A stretch of 64,000 nt of DNA from Methylomonas fluvii (GCF_014850975.1 NZ_JACXST010000001.1:1922001-1986000), one strand, 5' to 3'; numbered from the stretch's first letter, positions 19,286 to 29,549 are shown. The notes: generated by a model not told the origin, from the letters alone. Translations and numbers: made by a program.

Positions 19286-21346
19286 ATGGCTAAGGTTAAT
19301 AGATTTACCGGATCAAAAGCTATAAATTCTGGTGTGCTGGCACTGCTGTTAACGGTAGTGATAGTAAGCGTATACCTTGCCGGAAAATCAGGTCCTTTTC
19401 TGGCTGACGACTATCCGAATATCATTGATAACCAAGGCGTTGCTTTGCAGGGATTGAGCGCAAAAGAACTAGCTGCTGCTTGGAGCGGGAATACCAGTGG
19501 ACCTTTCAAGCGCCCTTTAGCCAGTCTAACTTTTGCGCTAAATTATTTTTACGCTGGACAGCAATTTGACCCAGTCCCATTCAAGTTGGCCAATATTGGG
19601 ATCCACGTCATCAATAGCTTTTTAGTTTTCTTGCTAAGTTGCCAACTGTTTCAGATTGCCTCACCTAATTCTCCTGTTAGAAAACTAGCTTTCCTTTCCG
19701 CTCTAATTTGGGCGGTGCATCCGTTACAACTGACTTCTGTGCTGTATGTCGTCCAGCGTATGAACAGCATGGCCTGCATGTTTATGCTGAGCGGATTTTT
19801 AGTGTTTTTAAAAGGTAGGTTGCAGCTAGAAAAGCCTGCTGGCCTTCCGTTTATGGTGCTGGGCTGTGTGCTTGGTACGGGCTTAGGGCTTTTATCCAAG
19901 GAAAATGCATTGCTTTTGCCGCTATTGATTTTTGTCAGTGAAGTAACCTTGTTACCGCCGATCCCAATAGCGTCCCGCTTTAAAGTGTACAGCTATTACC
20001 TTGTCACCGTCATATTGCCGGTATTGTTTGGCTTGGCGTACTTGCTGACTCATCCGGAATATGTGCTGGGCGGTTATTTGACGCGCGAATTTACGCTGGC
20101 AGAGCGTTTAATGTCCGAAGCCAGAATACTGTTTTACTATCTGGGGCTGCTGTTCTATCCGGATAATACCCAGCTAAGTTTGGCGCACGATGATTTTGTT
20201 TTGAGCAAGGGCCTGTTTCAGCCTATTGGTACTGTGCTGTCGATTACCGGTATTGTAGTGTTGATAGTGGTAGCGATTTATAACACTTGTCAAAACAAAA
20301 CTCGTTTTTTGAATTTTGCGGTTCTTTGGTTTTTTGTCGGACACGCTATGGAGTCCACTATATTTTCTTTGGAATTGATATACGAACATCGTAATTATTT
20401 GCCCAGTATCGGAATTGTTTTAGCGCTAGTGGCTTTGTTGTACGAGCTACTAACGAAGCAAATCAGCAGTGGGCTACTCAATGGATTGTATGCCTGTATC
20501 ATTGGCAGCTTGGCTTTGGCTACGCATACCCGTGCCGCAATCTGGTCAAATCTCGACAGTTTTAGTTACTTTGAGGTGCGTAATCATCCCGGCTCCGTGC
20601 GGGCCAATAGCGCTTATGCCAACAATCTCGAACTCAAACGCGGTCCCAACGCAGAAACCTATCAGTATTATCTGACAGCCTCCAAACTAAACGTTTTTGA
20701 AGTGTCAACCTTGATTGAAATGTTCATGGAACTCAACAGATTGATAAATTTTCAAGGTGTAGCTAAAAATCAAAAATACGCTGCGTTACCTATGCGATAC
20801 GATGAGCCCTTGGTGCTTGATGTTAAGTATATGGAAGCGTTGAGAGATTTGGTGCACAAGGAAGTTCTGCATAGAATATCGGATAAGTCTCATCCGTTGC
20901 GTACCATGGATTCGATACGGACTGCTGCTACTTGTTTGATCAATGGCGATTATGAATGCAAAACGATTGCAGTAAATGTTTTGGAATGGTCAGACGCGGC
21001 GTTGATGCAGCCAAACTTCACCGATAAACCGATGATGCATCTTATCAAAGCAAAGGTCTATTTCACTCAAGGGCAAACAGAAAGCACATTTGAGGAAATG
21101 GATAGAGCTATTGCGCTGGATCCAAATAGAATGTATTTCCGCGCCGAAAAAGCCTACTTGTTTATCGAGTTAAACGAATACGACAAAGCGGAGGATGTAA
21201 TCCGTGAAGCTGAATTGCTGGGTGTGGCAAATGGTTTTGATGCGAAGGAATTTCAAAAACTCAGAGATGCGATTGTTTATAAAAAAGCTATCGCCCAGAC
21301 TACAAAAGCCATAATTTCGCCCTCCGATATTATTCAGCATCCCTAG
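19286..21346 (+). CDS. GT-C-like multispanning membrane protein with C-terminal TPR repeats, possible pilin glycosyltransferase
   Basis: A 686-residue membrane protein. About ten hydrophobic segments fill residues 15-430, with a DDYPNIIDN motif in the first periplasmic loop (residues about 37-45) similar to the acidic motif of GT-C glycosyltransferases such as TMTC and PMT proteins. A soluble C-terminal domain of about 250 residues ends in TPR-like helices (AKVYFTQGQ, AYLFIELNEYDKAE). Its position right after the pilin gene suggests O-glycosylation of pilin from a lipid-linked sugar, but this rests on context. A general Wzy or ligase role is the alternative. Confidence 0.6.
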   Translation: MAKVNRFTGSKAINSGVLALLLTVVIVSVYLAGKSGPFLADDYPNIIDNQGVALQGLSAKELAAAWSGNTSGPFKRPLASLTFALNYFYAGQQFDPVPFKLANIGIHVINSFLVFLLSCQLFQIASPNSPVRKLAFLSALIWAVHPLQLTSVLYVVQRMNSMACMFMLSGFLVFLKGRLQLEKPAGLPFMVLGCVLGTGLGLLSKENALLLPLLIFVSEVTLLPPIPIASRFKVYSYYLVTVILPVLFGLAYLLTHPEYVLGGYLTREFTLAERLMSEARILFYYLGLLFYPDNTQLSLAHDDFVLSKGLFQPIGTVLSITGIVVLIVVAIYNTCQNKTRFLNFAVLWFFVGHAMESTIFSLELIYEHRNYLPSIGIVLALVALLYELLTKQISSGLLNGLYACIIGSLALATHTRAAIWSNLDSFSYFEVRNHPGSVRANSAYANNLELKRGPNAETYQYYLTASKLNVFEVSTLIEMFMELNRLINFQGVAKNQKYAALPMRYDEPLVLDVKYMEALRDLVHKEVLHRISDKSHPLRTMDSIRTAATCLINGDYECKTIAVNVLEWSDAALMQPNFTDKPMMHLIKAKVYFTQGQTESTFEEMDRAIALDPNRMYFRAEKAYLFIELNEYDKAEDVIREAELLGVANGFDAKEFQKLRDAIVYKKAIAQTTKAIISPSDIIQHP

Positions 21347-21457
21347 TTCAAATTCACTAAAATACCCGCATAGATTTTCAATCTGGTTTGCTAGGATTAG
21401 CTTAATGCTATTCGAGTTTGAGCAAATTGCCACCAACAGCCCTTAAAGCCTGGGATT

Positions 21458-24400
21458 ATGCGGATACTCAATATAGTCTTCAAAAATATCAATTCATTGG
21501 AAGGCGAAGGCCGAGTCGATTTCGACCAAGGACCTATCGCCGACAGCGGTGTGTTTGCGATCACTGGCCCCAACGGCTCAGGCAAAACCAGTATCCTCGA
21601 TGTCATCACGCTCGGTCTATACGGAGAAACTTTTCGTTTCGACAAGCCCGCCGAACATGTAATCACCAAACAGGCACACGATAGCTTCGCACAAGTTGAA
21701 TTTGCTTTGGATGGGGAGAGGTTTCGTTCCTCATGGCAGGTAAAACGGCCTGCTGATGCTAATCAAGATCAGGTCTTACAGCCGGAAATGAGCTTGACTA
21801 AGCTAAATGATGATTCGGAGTTACTCGCCAGGACACCAAATACAGTACGGACCAAAATTGCCGAGTTGACGGGCATGGACTTTCATAAATTCAGCAAATC
21901 CATGGTCTTGCCGCAGGGCGACTTTGCGGCTTTTCTAAATGCGCTGGATAGCGAGCGCATGGACATTCTCGAAAAAATCAGCGGTACCCACATCTATGTT
22001 GAGTATCGGCAACGGACCGAAGATAACTTTCATACATCGCTCAATCGTTTAACCCAGCTACAGCAGGATATCGATCTGATTCCTTTACTCAGTCCGGAAG
22101 CCTTGCAAGCCGGCGAGCAAGACTTACAGGATTTCAAGGACCAAGTTGCGGAGTTAAAAAACCAACAAAAACAGTTGCAACAGCAACTACTGACAATTGA
22201 AAACATTCATTCGCTAGAAGGGCGCCAAAGACAACTTCTAGAACAGTCAAAGAAAGTTGAAGCGCAAATTAAGCTATTACAAGACGATTTACAGAAAATT
22301 GCCGATTGTCAGCAAGCGACGCAGTTTCGCGAAGAAGTAATTTTATTGGATGGTAAGCAGGGACAGATTGTTCAAAGTCAGGCTACCTTGGATGCTTATC
22401 GACAGGAGTTGCATGCTCTACAGCGCCAACTTGGTGAAGATGTCAGTAATGCAATCGTACCAAGCCTGAACGGTAAAAGCATAGAGGAGCAAAAACAGGC
22501 TATTGATGCGCTGAAATTGAAAGTGGGTGATCTGAAGCTGGAGTTGCCGCGTGAAGCGGAACTGGTGCAGACGCTGCAACAGCAATTGGATGAGAGAAAG
22601 GCCAGTCTTGCGGAAATAGACGGCTGGTTACAAGATCATCAGGTGGATGCTAGTTTGCAGTCTGACTTTCCCGATGTCGTACAGTTACGTAATCTCCGGA
22701 CAGAATTGGCGGAACTGGCCGGTAAGCAGAAGACACAAGCCAATTGGACTAAAAACACGACAGCGGCGCTGAAAAAAAACCAAAAAGCTTTGCGCGATAC
22801 GAAAACGGCGGTTGCCGATTTGAATGAGCGTATTGAAGCTGCACGCAAAACCCTGCTGGAGTTGGCGCAAGGTAAAAGTTTCGAGGAGTTGAAGGAATTA
22901 CTGGTAGACCAGCAAACACGGGTGAATGATTTTCGGGAGCTGCACTCGCTGGCTGCGGTTAACGCCAAATTTACCAAAAAAAGTTTTTTTAGTTGGTTCT
23001 CGCGCAATAAAGCGCCGGAGCTGCCCGATGAAGTGAGCTTGCAAGCCAAATTGGATGCGCTGCGAGACGAGATGGATCGTGAAGAGAATATCGGCAAAGC
23101 GCTGGAGCAAGCGGTACTTAATGAGGCATTGCTGAAAAAATTTAGCAGTGATCGCGGCAAGTTGGTTGATGGTAAGCCGTGTTATTTATGTGGCTCCTTA
23201 GATCACCCCTATGTCTCTAAACCGCCAATCCAAACCAACTCTAAAAAAGCCTTAGTCGATCAGCGCGGCAAGATGCAGGCTTTAAAAGCGGCTATCGATA
23301 GTGTCTCCGGTCAGTTGGCAGTGGCAAAAAAGCAAGGTACACAATTGTCGGCACGGCAGCAAAGATTGCAGCAAATGCGCTCGCAATGGTTGGTTTTGAG
23401 CAACCGTTTAAATGTCGTCAGTGCAGAGTTGGATATCAATAATTTGTCTTTGCAAAAACGTTTGTGGGACGAAGAAGCCCAGGAGTTGGAGAAAATCAAA
23501 AACCTGGTCAATGATCACGCGCAATTGCAGCGTAATGTGGCTAAGTGGACGGCCGAGGTAGAAGCCAAGCAGGCTTTGGTGGAAAAATTAACGGCGTCGG
23601 TGGAGCAGCTTGATGCGACCTGGCGTAATCGGCCGCAGGAATATATCGAATCGGAACAGCTTTTCGCTAGTCGTACGGCGGAACAAAAGGCGCTTGTCGA
23701 TAAACTGGAAAAACAGTTGGCTTTATTGGGTGAGAAACTCCCTGGAAAAGGCAAAGAAAATATAGTCTTCGATAAGCTTAATAGCCGGCGCCAGGATTAC
23801 CAAATCCGCGAGTTACGTCAGAAAGGCTTGCTTGAGGAAATTGCTAGCTTGCAAGAGAGACTGCACGCCAGTCAGGTAAAAATAGCCAGTTATCAGGAGC
23901 AGATGGTAGATGCTTTGACTAGCTTGCAAACGGAAGAATCGCTGGGTTTGCATCTGCTTATCTTGGAGAAGCAAAAACTCATCGTCGAACTGGAACGGCA
24001 AATAGCCACCCAGCAACTCGAACTAGATGCGATGCGGCGAGTGCTGGTTAATAAAATTGCGGGCGGCGTTTTTGCTGATGTCGATAGTTTGCGGTCGGCT
24101 TTAGAGCTGATTGATAGACAGGCGGAAATTGAACAAAAGCTGGAACAGCAAAATACGCAATTGGCCGCAATCGGCGAAGAATTGGCTAAACTGTCAGCCG
24201 ATTTACAAAATGAATTGGCGGTTATGCCGTCCCATTTAAACGAAGCCGATCTTTTGCGAATGCAGCGTCAGCTATCCCAAAAAATCGATATTGCCGAACA
24301 AGAAGTGGCTACGTTGGAAATTAAGCTGAATAAACAGTCAGCTTATCAAGAAAAACATCAGAGCCTTCAGGCGCTTTTGGCTGAGCAAAGGGTGATACAC

Positions 24401-24904
24401 GCGCTAGCCGAAGCGGAATTGAAATTGATTAATGACGAGCAGGGCGGTTTCCGGCGGCGTATTCAACAGGTGTTGGTGGATAATTTGTTGTCGCAAGCCA
24501 ACCGGATTTTGGAAAAACTAAGCGGACGTTACTATATTCGCAGTTTGGCCAGTGATAATGGTTTGGCGCTAGAGGTTGAAGATACCAAACAAAAATATCT
24601 ACGGCGATTGCCGAAAACCTTGTCTGGTGGCGAGAGCTTTGTGGTGAGTTTGGCCTTGGCTTTGGCGCTAACCGAGATTGCCAACAACGGTAGGGCGATC
24701 GATTCGCTGTTTCTGGATGAGGGCTTTGGCAATTTAGATGCGGAAGCGCTGTATCTGGCAATGAGTGCTTTAGAAGGTTTGAAGACTCAAGGGAAAACGG
24801 TCGGTGTAATTTCCCACGTCGAAGGGGTAAAAAAGCGCATTAAAACGCAGATTGAATTGGTAAAAAAAGCCAACGGCATGAGCGAGCTGAAGATGGTTGC
24901 GTGA
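21458..24904 (+). CDS. sbcC: SbcC-like SMC-family ATPase/exonuclease subunit
   Basis: An 1148-residue Rad50/SbcC-type protein. The N-terminal ATPase half carries Walker A GPNGSGKTS near residue 37 and a Q-loop VLPQGDFAAFL. Long coiled coils flank a zinc hook Cys-Tyr-Leu-Cys at residues 575-578. The C-terminal half has the LSGGESFVVSLALALAL signature and Walker B FLDEGFGNLD. SbcC works with the nuclease SbcD on hairpins and blocked ends, but no sbcD lies on either side here. The length and the hook exclude an ordinary SMC or RecN protein. Confidence 0.88.
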   Translation: MRILNIVFKNINSLEGEGRVDFDQGPIADSGVFAITGPNGSGKTSILDVITLGLYGETFRFDKPAEHVITKQAHDSFAQVEFALDGERFRSSWQVKRPADANQDQVLQPEMSLTKLNDDSELLARTPNTVRTKIAELTGMDFHKFSKSMVLPQGDFAAFLNALDSERMDILEKISGTHIYVEYRQRTEDNFHTSLNRLTQLQQDIDLIPLLSPEALQAGEQDLQDFKDQVAELKNQQKQLQQQLLTIENIHSLEGRQRQLLEQSKKVEAQIKLLQDDLQKIADCQQATQFREEVILLDGKQGQIVQSQATLDAYRQELHALQRQLGEDVSNAIVPSLNGKSIEEQKQAIDALKLKVGDLKLELPREAELVQTLQQQLDERKASLAEIDGWLQDHQVDASLQSDFPDVVQLRNLRTELAELAGKQKTQANWTKNTTAALKKNQKALRDTKTAVADLNERIEAARKTLLELAQGKSFEELKELLVDQQTRVNDFRELHSLAAVNAKFTKKSFFSWFSRNKAPELPDEVSLQAKLDALRDEMDREENIGKALEQAVLNEALLKKFSSDRGKLVDGKPCYLCGSLDHPYVSKPPIQTNSKKALVDQRGKMQALKAAIDSVSGQLAVAKKQGTQLSARQQRLQQMRSQWLVLSNRLNVVSAELDINNLSLQKRLWDEEAQELEKIKNLVNDHAQLQRNVAKWTAEVEAKQALVEKLTASVEQLDATWRNRPQEYIESEQLFASRTAEQKALVDKLEKQLALLGEKLPGKGKENIVFDKLNSRRQDYQIRELRQKGLLEEIASLQERLHASQVKIASYQEQMVDALTSLQTEESLGLHLLILEKQKLIVELERQIATQQLELDAMRRVLVNKIAGGVFADVDSLRSALELIDRQAEIEQKLEQQNTQLAAIGEELAKLSADLQNELAVMPSHLNEADLLRMQRQLSQKIDIAEQEVATLEIKLNKQSAYQEKHQSLQALLAEQRVIHALAEAELKLINDEQGGFRRRIQQVLVDNLLSQANRILEKLSGRYYIRSLASDNGLALEVEDTKQKYLRRLPKTLSGGESFVVSLALALALTEIANNGRAIDSLFLDEGFGNLDAEALYLAMSALEGLKTQGKTVGVISHVEGVKKRIKTQIELVKKANGMSELKMVA

Positions 24905-24910
24905 TATGAC

Positions 24911-24934
24911 GGTGGAGTGGGTGAGCGCTCCACC
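24911..24934. terminator. Hairpin between convergent sbcC and the TIGR04073 gene
   Basis: GGTGGAG pairs with CTCCACC around a 10-base loop, in the 44-base gap between two convergent stops. There is no T-run on either strand, so it may be a weak bidirectional terminator. Confidence 0.4.
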
Positions 24935-24948
24935 ACAAAATTAAGTAA

Positions 24949-25329
24949 TTAATTACTTGGACGGAAGGCTTTGCCGTAGGTGGTTTCCGCGTTGAAATTA
25001 TCCCAAACATATAAAGGATGGACGATAGGCTGCGTAGGGATTGGCGAGGAAACCAAATCCAGCACGCCGACGCCGATTCTTCCACCCATGTTCAATAACC
25101 CTTTAAACGTACCGCCGATAAAGCCGTAAATAACATTGCTTTGATTGTTGATTAAAATAATGTTTTTCGGTATTTCCAGAGAAGATGTGGCGATGTTGGC
25201 AAGGCCGGTAGTCAGTTTTCGCCCGAAGGTTTCGCCATAGGTTTCGGTCTCTTCCGCCAGGCTTGGCAAACTGGTCAATAGAAAAGCTGCCGATAAAACA
25301 GTGGCCAGGGTGCGAGTATTTCGATTCAT
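24949..25329 (-). CDS. Exosortase system-associated protein, TIGR04073 family
   Basis: A 126-residue secreted protein. Residues 1-25 form a Sec signal peptide ending in SLA before EETETYG. The mature part contains FGRKLTTGLANIATSSLEIPKN and a glycine-rich GGTFKGLLNMGGRIGVGVLDL segment, the pattern of the small TIGR04073 family found only in genomes with exosortase. Function is unknown; outer-membrane or periplasmic location is likely. It is unlinked to the main polysaccharide locus but belongs to the same system by phylogenetic distribution. Confidence 0.8.
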   Translation of the reverse strand: MNRNTRTLATVLSAAFLLTSLPSLAEETETYGETFGRKLTTGLANIATSSLEIPKNIILINNQSNVIYGFIGGTFKGLLNMGGRIGVGVLDLVSSPIPTQPIVHPLYVWDNFNAETTYGKAFRPSN

Positions 25330-25432
25330 GACTGATCCTGTATATTAGAACGGATGTGAGTATCTGTTGGTCGAGTCGGATTTACCGCTTCGACCGACAA
25401 TCGCTCGAAAGTATAGCAGAGCCCTGAACGGT

Positions 25433-27709
25433 TTACTTTTTCAACGCCTTGGCAAACGCACTGCTCATGCTGTTCTGTAGTGCGGGTTGCTGTTTAGGTT
25501 TATGAACGGTTTTTTGCGGTTTTTCTTTTGGAATAATCTCACCGGCATCCACGTTTTTTCGCATGCTTAGAGAAATACGCTGGCGTGCCACATCCACTTC
25601 CAGTACGCGCACTTTTACCATATCGCCGGTTTTTACGACGCTACGCGGATCTTTAACAAATTCGTCCGCTAGATGAGATATATGCACCAAACCGTCTTGA
25701 TGTACGCCAATATCGACAAAAGCACCGAAATTGGCAACGTTGGTCACCACGCCGTCTAAAGTCATGCCAGGTTCAAGATCGGTAATCTTCTCCACGCCAT
25801 CCTTGAATTGTACGCTTCTAAACTCCGGACGCGGGTCGCGGCCTGGCTTTTCCAACTCCTGCAAAATATCCGAAACGGTGGGAACGCCAAAATTGGCATT
25901 GGCATAGTTTGCCGGGTTCAGGCCGCGTAGAAACTGGCTTTGGCCGATCAAGTCGCGGATTGATTTTCCTGTATCATCAAGGATTGCATTGACCACGGGG
26001 TAGGCTTCCGGATGTACGGCAGAGGCGTCTAGTGGGTTGTCGCCGGTCATGATTCTGAGAAAGCCGGCGGCTTGTTCGAACGCTTTATCGCCTAGGCGCG
26101 GGACTTTTTTCAGCTGATCGCGGTTCGCAAACGGGCCGTTGGCATCGCGAAATGCAACTATATTTTCACTGATGCTGCTACTTAGTCCGGATACCTGTTT
26201 CAGCAAAGCTACCGACGCTGTATTTACGTCTACGCCGACCGCGTTCACGCAATCCTCTACCACGGTATCGAGCATACGGGCCAATTGCACTTGGTTGACA
26301 TCATGTTGATATTGACCCACGCCTATCGATTTTGGATCGATTTTTACCAGCTCTGCCAGTGGGTCTTGTAGTCGGCGGGCGATCGATACTGCGCCGCGTA
26401 ACGATACATCGAGGTCAGGAAACTCCTTAGCAGCTAGTTCCGATGCCGAATATACTGACGCGCCGGCTTCGGAAACGGTGATTTTTTGAAAATACAGCTC
26501 TTTATGTTGCTTCATCAAGTCCGCAACCAATTGATCCGTTTCCCGAGAAGCAGTGCCATTACCGATACTCACCAACTGTACTTGGTGCTGCTTGATCAAT
26601 TTAGCCAGAACCGCTATCGATTGATCCCACTGGTTTTTGGGTTGATGCGGGTAAACGGTTTCTGTGGCCAACAACTTGCCGGTTGCGTCAACCACTGCAA
26701 CTTTGACGCCTGTGCGAATGCCGGGGTCCAGTCCCATGGTTGCTTTGGGGCCGGCTGGCGCCGCCAGCATCAAGTCGCGCAAATTGCTGGCAAACACTCT
26801 AATGGCTTCTTGCTCGGCGGCTTCGCGCAGTCTCAGATTTAGATCCATATCGATACGGGTAAACAGTTTGATCTTCCAGGCAAAGCGGGCAGTCTCGGCT
26901 AGCCAGGCATCGGCGGGTTTTGCTGTGTCTTTAATTTGCAGGCGTTGGCTGACGAATTGGGCGCATAATTGATGCTCTTCTTGATCTAGTTCTGCCGGTT
27001 TTAGGGTTAAAGACAGTAAATCTTCGTTGCGGCCCCGGAACAAAGCTAATGCGCGATGCGATGGAATTTTATTGATCGCTTCGCTGTAGTCGAAATAATC
27101 CTTAAATTTTACCGCCTCTGCTTCTTTGCCTGCCAATACGCTAGCGTGCAGGATGCCCTTATTCCAAACGCGTTCACGCAATTCGGTGAGTAATTCGGCA
27201 TCTTCGGAAATGCGCTCCATGATGATCTGACGGGCGCCCTCCAGGGCCGCCGTGACATCCGCGATACCTTTTTCAGCATCGATATAGCTAGCTGCGACTT
27301 GCTCGGGGATTAAGTTGCGATTATCCAGGATGGCGTCGGCCAATGGTTCAAGGCCCGCTTCGCGAGCAATTTGCGCTTTAGTGCGGCGTTTGGGTTTATA
27401 GGGCAGGTAGAGATCTTCCAGAAGCGTTTTGGTATCGGCGTCGAGTATCGCTAGTTCCAGTTCTCGGGTGAGCTTTCCTTGCGAGCGAATGGTGTCGAGA
27501 ATTGAGTCGCGGCGGCTATTAAGCTCTCGCAAATAAATCAATCTTTCCTCAAGGTTTCGCAATTGCGTGTCGTCCAGGCCGCCGGTTACTTCTTTGCGAT
27601 AGCGGGCTATGAAGGGCACCGTGGCTCCATCGTCCAATAGGGCGGCGGCGGCAGCGACTTGTTGCGGCTTAACTGAAAGTTCTTCGGCAATGCGTTGGAT
27701 AACGTCCAT
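25433..27709 (-). CDS. tex: Tex-family RNA-binding transcription accessory protein
   Basis: A 758-residue Tex protein. Start ATG 27709 gives [18 protein letters not shown], the usual N-terminus; an upstream in-frame start at 27742 would add 11 residues with no support. A Tex N-terminal HTH region, a YqgF/RNase H-like domain ([14 protein letters not shown], about residues 325-340), helix-hairpin-helix motifs and a C-terminal S1 domain ([22 protein letters not shown]) are all visible. Tex binds nucleic acid and affects transcription and stress tolerance. It is a chromosomal housekeeping gene, apparently monocistronic. Confidence 0.93.
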   Translation of the reverse strand: MDVIQRIAEELSVKPQQVAAAAALLDDGATVPFIARYRKEVTGGLDDTQLRNLEERLIYLRELNSRRDSILDTIRSQGKLTRELELAILDADTKTLLEDLYLPYKPKRRTKAQIAREAGLEPLADAILDNRNLIPEQVAASYIDAEKGIADVTAALEGARQIIMERISEDAELLTELRERVWNKGILHASVLAGKEAEAVKFKDYFDYSEAINKIPSHRALALFRGRNEDLLSLTLKPAELDQEEHQLCAQFVSQRLQIKDTAKPADAWLAETARFAWKIKLFTRIDMDLNLRLREAAEQEAIRVFASNLRDLMLAAPAGPKATMGLDPGIRTGVKVAVVDATGKLLATETVYPHQPKNQWDQSIAVLAKLIKQHQVQLVSIGNGTASRETDQLVADLMKQHKELYFQKITVSEAGASVYSASELAAKEFPDLDVSLRGAVSIARRLQDPLAELVKIDPKSIGVGQYQHDVNQVQLARMLDTVVEDCVNAVGVDVNTASVALLKQVSGLSSSISENIVAFRDANGPFANRDQLKKVPRLGDKAFEQAAGFLRIMTGDNPLDASAVHPEAYPVVNAILDDTGKSIRDLIGQSQFLRGLNPANYANANFGVPTVSDILQELEKPGRDPRPEFRSVQFKDGVEKITDLEPGMTLDGVVTNVANFGAFVDIGVHQDGLVHISHLADEFVKDPRSVVKTGDMVKVRVLEVDVARQRISLSMRKNVDAGEIIPKEKPQKTVHKPKQQPALQNSMSSAFAKALKK

Positions 27710-27808
27710 CTGTAGCTTAAATAAAATTGGTAAAAGGCCCAATTCTACATTAGCGTGGGTTCTTGAAAAAGCGAACTATCAGAAATGGAGTGAGAAACTT
27801 GCGGGCAT

Positions 27809-27842
27809 AAAAAAGGCACCAGCTGAATTCTCAGCTGGCGCC
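27809..27842 (-). terminator. Rho-independent terminator of the small membrane protein gene
   Basis: On the minus strand a stem of about 12 bp (GGCGCCAGCTGA with one G-T pair to CAGCTGGTGCC) is followed by six T residues. It lies about 20 bases after the stop of the 65-residue gene and separates it from tex downstream. Confidence 0.88.
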
Positions 27843-27860
27843 CAAATCGCTAAGCAAAAA

Positions 27861-28058
27861 TTATTTTGCTTGGCTTAAAACGTCATTGTTAAAGTCTTTG
27901 TGCTTCGCCAAAACTTGAGCTTCAGCTTGAGCAGAAGTTTCGCCGCCGTATTGAAGATGTTTGGTTTCGTCTGCTTTCAGCATAACGACGCCGGCAATAG
28001 CAATTGCAGTAACGACAGCAACTACAGTAAAGGTATTGTCTTTTTCTTGTTCAGCCAT
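27861..28058 (-). CDS. Small single-span membrane protein, unknown function
   Basis: A 65-residue protein starting MAEQEKD at 28058; GAGGAT lies about 9 bases upstream of this ATG, while the in-frame start at 28073 has no ribosome site. Residues about 10-27 are one hydrophobic segment (VVAVVTAIAIAGVVML) followed by a polar Ala/Gln/Lys-rich tail. Own leader and a strong terminator indicate an abundant short transcript. I do not recognise a family. Confidence 0.65.
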   Translation of the reverse strand: MAEQEKDNTFTVVAVVTAIAIAGVVMLKADETKHLQYGGETSAQAEAQVLAKHKDFNNDVLSQAK

Positions 28059-28073
28059 TTTTATAATCCTCAT

Positions 28074-28580
28074 CTTGTTGTTGTAATAATTAGCCCTAAA
28101 AGGGGCAACTCGAGTTGTATGTCGAAGTTAGTATTATTGTTGGTCGACGGTGCATTTTTTACACTCAAAACTGTTTTGTGTCAAAACAATATTTTTGCGA
28201 TTAATTTTTTTGTTCTACGGTTGTTTTTGTTGTTTAGTGAAATCAATTGATTACGTGTTTTTCTTCTGGTTAAAAAGTATCCAATCTTGATGCGATGTAG
28301 TTGTTGAATATCTGTTTTGGTGCGGCTTGCGATGCATTTGTTCAGTATGCCCCAAGTCGGCAATACAGGGTAGAAGTCTAGGGATGCTTCGGGGAATCCC
28401 AGCCGCTTGTCGAGTGTTCGGCAAGGCGATGAGAGGGCGGGGTATTGTTAACTTCGGCCATCGTGTAGGTTGCATGATAGGATTGGACTTTAAATCTGGC
28501 AGTCTGTTTCTTCCCGCAGAGTTGTGTTGTTCGAACAGGTACGGCTGGAAAATAATCTTTATCTAAATTTGGTGGTATTC
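28074..28580. other. 507-base gap without a supported gene
   Basis: Very T-rich near 28130-28260, then more balanced. Several short open frames exist but none has a ribosome site, hydrophobic pattern or composition that convinces. The region should hold the promoters of the small minus-strand gene and of sirB2. I see no structured RNA here with confidence. Confidence 0.5.
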
Positions 28581-28943
28581 ATGCTTAAACACATACATCT
28601 TCTTTTCGTGGCAGTTTTGGTCGTCAGTTTTATCGGGCGAGTCGCGCTTGCCGAGCTAAAGCCAGCCCTGTTGGAGCAGAAATGGCTAAAAATTGCTCCG
28701 CACATTATTGCGAGTTTGGTCTTGTTGACCGGATTTGCCTTGGTTTTCCAAGGAGACTGGTTATCAACCGAATTTGCTTGGATTGTCGCCAAGCTATTGA
28801 TGTTGTTGGTTTACATAGGCCTGGGAATTTTGACGCTTCGCCAATCGGGACCCTCGCGATGGCTGGCTTTCGGTGGTGCGTTGTTTTGCCTGTATTACAT
28901 CTCTAAGGTCGCTGTAACTAAGCAAGTTTTTTTCTTTTTTTAA
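28581..28943 (+). CDS. sirB2: SirB2-like integral membrane protein
   Basis: A 120-residue protein with four hydrophobic helices. ATG 28581 gives MLKHIHLLFVAVLVVSFIGR, the normal start of the SirB2 family (PF04247); longer in-frame starts add unrelated residues. The family motif region KIAPHIIASLVLLTGFAL is present. SirB2 was named as an invasion-gene regulator in Salmonella, but in environmental bacteria its biochemical role is unknown. The C-terminus ends in a run of four Phe. Confidence 0.78.
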   Translation: MLKHIHLLFVAVLVVSFIGRVALAELKPALLEQKWLKIAPHIIASLVLLTGFALVFQGDWLSTEFAWIVAKLLMLLVYIGLGILTLRQSGPSRWLAFGGALFCLYYISKVAVTKQVFFFF

Positions 28944-29132
28944 GTATTGTTCTGTGTGTCTTGGTTTACCCTCGGAGGCCATGTTTCTCGGAGGGGTTAG
29001 ATAATTTTGGGCCTGCCAAAAATAGTTATTGACAGTTGGTGAAACCTGTAGACTAACGAAAAAAGCTTGTCAAAGCGTTTTTATTCGGATAACCTCGAAC
29101 CTCCTGTCAATACTCAACGTAAGGAGGGTAGG

Positions 29133-29537
29133 ATGCGAAAAACGAAATTGACGGCAATTTTATTGCTTTCAGCGAGTCTAGCGTCTTTTAGCTCTGTAGG
29201 TTTAGCGAAAACAGAAAGGAACGGTTTTCTTTCCCTTGAACAAAGCGGAGTCGCATCGTATTACAGCGACAAAATGCATGGTCAGCGGACAGCAAACGGT
29301 GAATTTTATGATAAAAACGCATTAACTGCGGCTCACGCGAGCTTGCCGTTTGGTTCTTTGGTGCGTGTCGTTAATCTTAGTAATAATCGTAGTGTCGAGT
29401 TGCGGATAAATAGCCGCGCTCACAAAGCCAATAAGCGGCTGCTTGATGTGTCAAAAAGGGCCGCCAGCGAACTTGGTTTCATTCAAGCAGGCTTGGCGAA
29501 AGTCAAACTTGAAGTTCTGCGTGTAGGCGACGCCTAA
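29133..29537 (+). CDS. RlpA-like double-psi beta-barrel protein with altered catalytic motif
   Basis: A 134-residue secreted protein. ATG 29133 follows AAGGAGGGTAGG, a strong ribosome site. Residues 1-25 form a signal peptide without a lipobox cysteine. The remainder is an RlpA/DPBB domain: GVASYYSDKMHGQRTANGE, TAAHASLPFGSLVRVVNLSNN, then LRINSRAHK. In active RlpA lytic transglycosylases the last motif reads IN-Asp-Arg-Gly-Pro; here the catalytic Asp is Ser and Gly-Pro is Ala-His. It has no SPOR domain. It may bind rather than cleave peptidoglycan. Confidence 0.8.
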   Translation: MRKTKLTAILLLSASLASFSSVGLAKTERNGFLSLEQSGVASYYSDKMHGQRTANGEFYDKNALTAAHASLPFGSLVRVVNLSNNRSVELRINSRAHKANKRLLDVSKRAASELGFIQAGLAKVKLEVLRVGDA

Positions 29538-29549
29538 GCTGTCCGTCAC

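Noticed and set aside
28251-28475. Open frame of 74 codons on the minus strand upstream of sirB2
   Set aside because: No ribosome site, odd Pro/Arg-rich composition without pattern, and overlap with other open frames; not supported as a gene.
29029-29054. TTGACA/TAGACT sigma-70 promoter before the RlpA-like gene
   Set aside because: Spacer is only 14 bases, too short for a convincing promoter.
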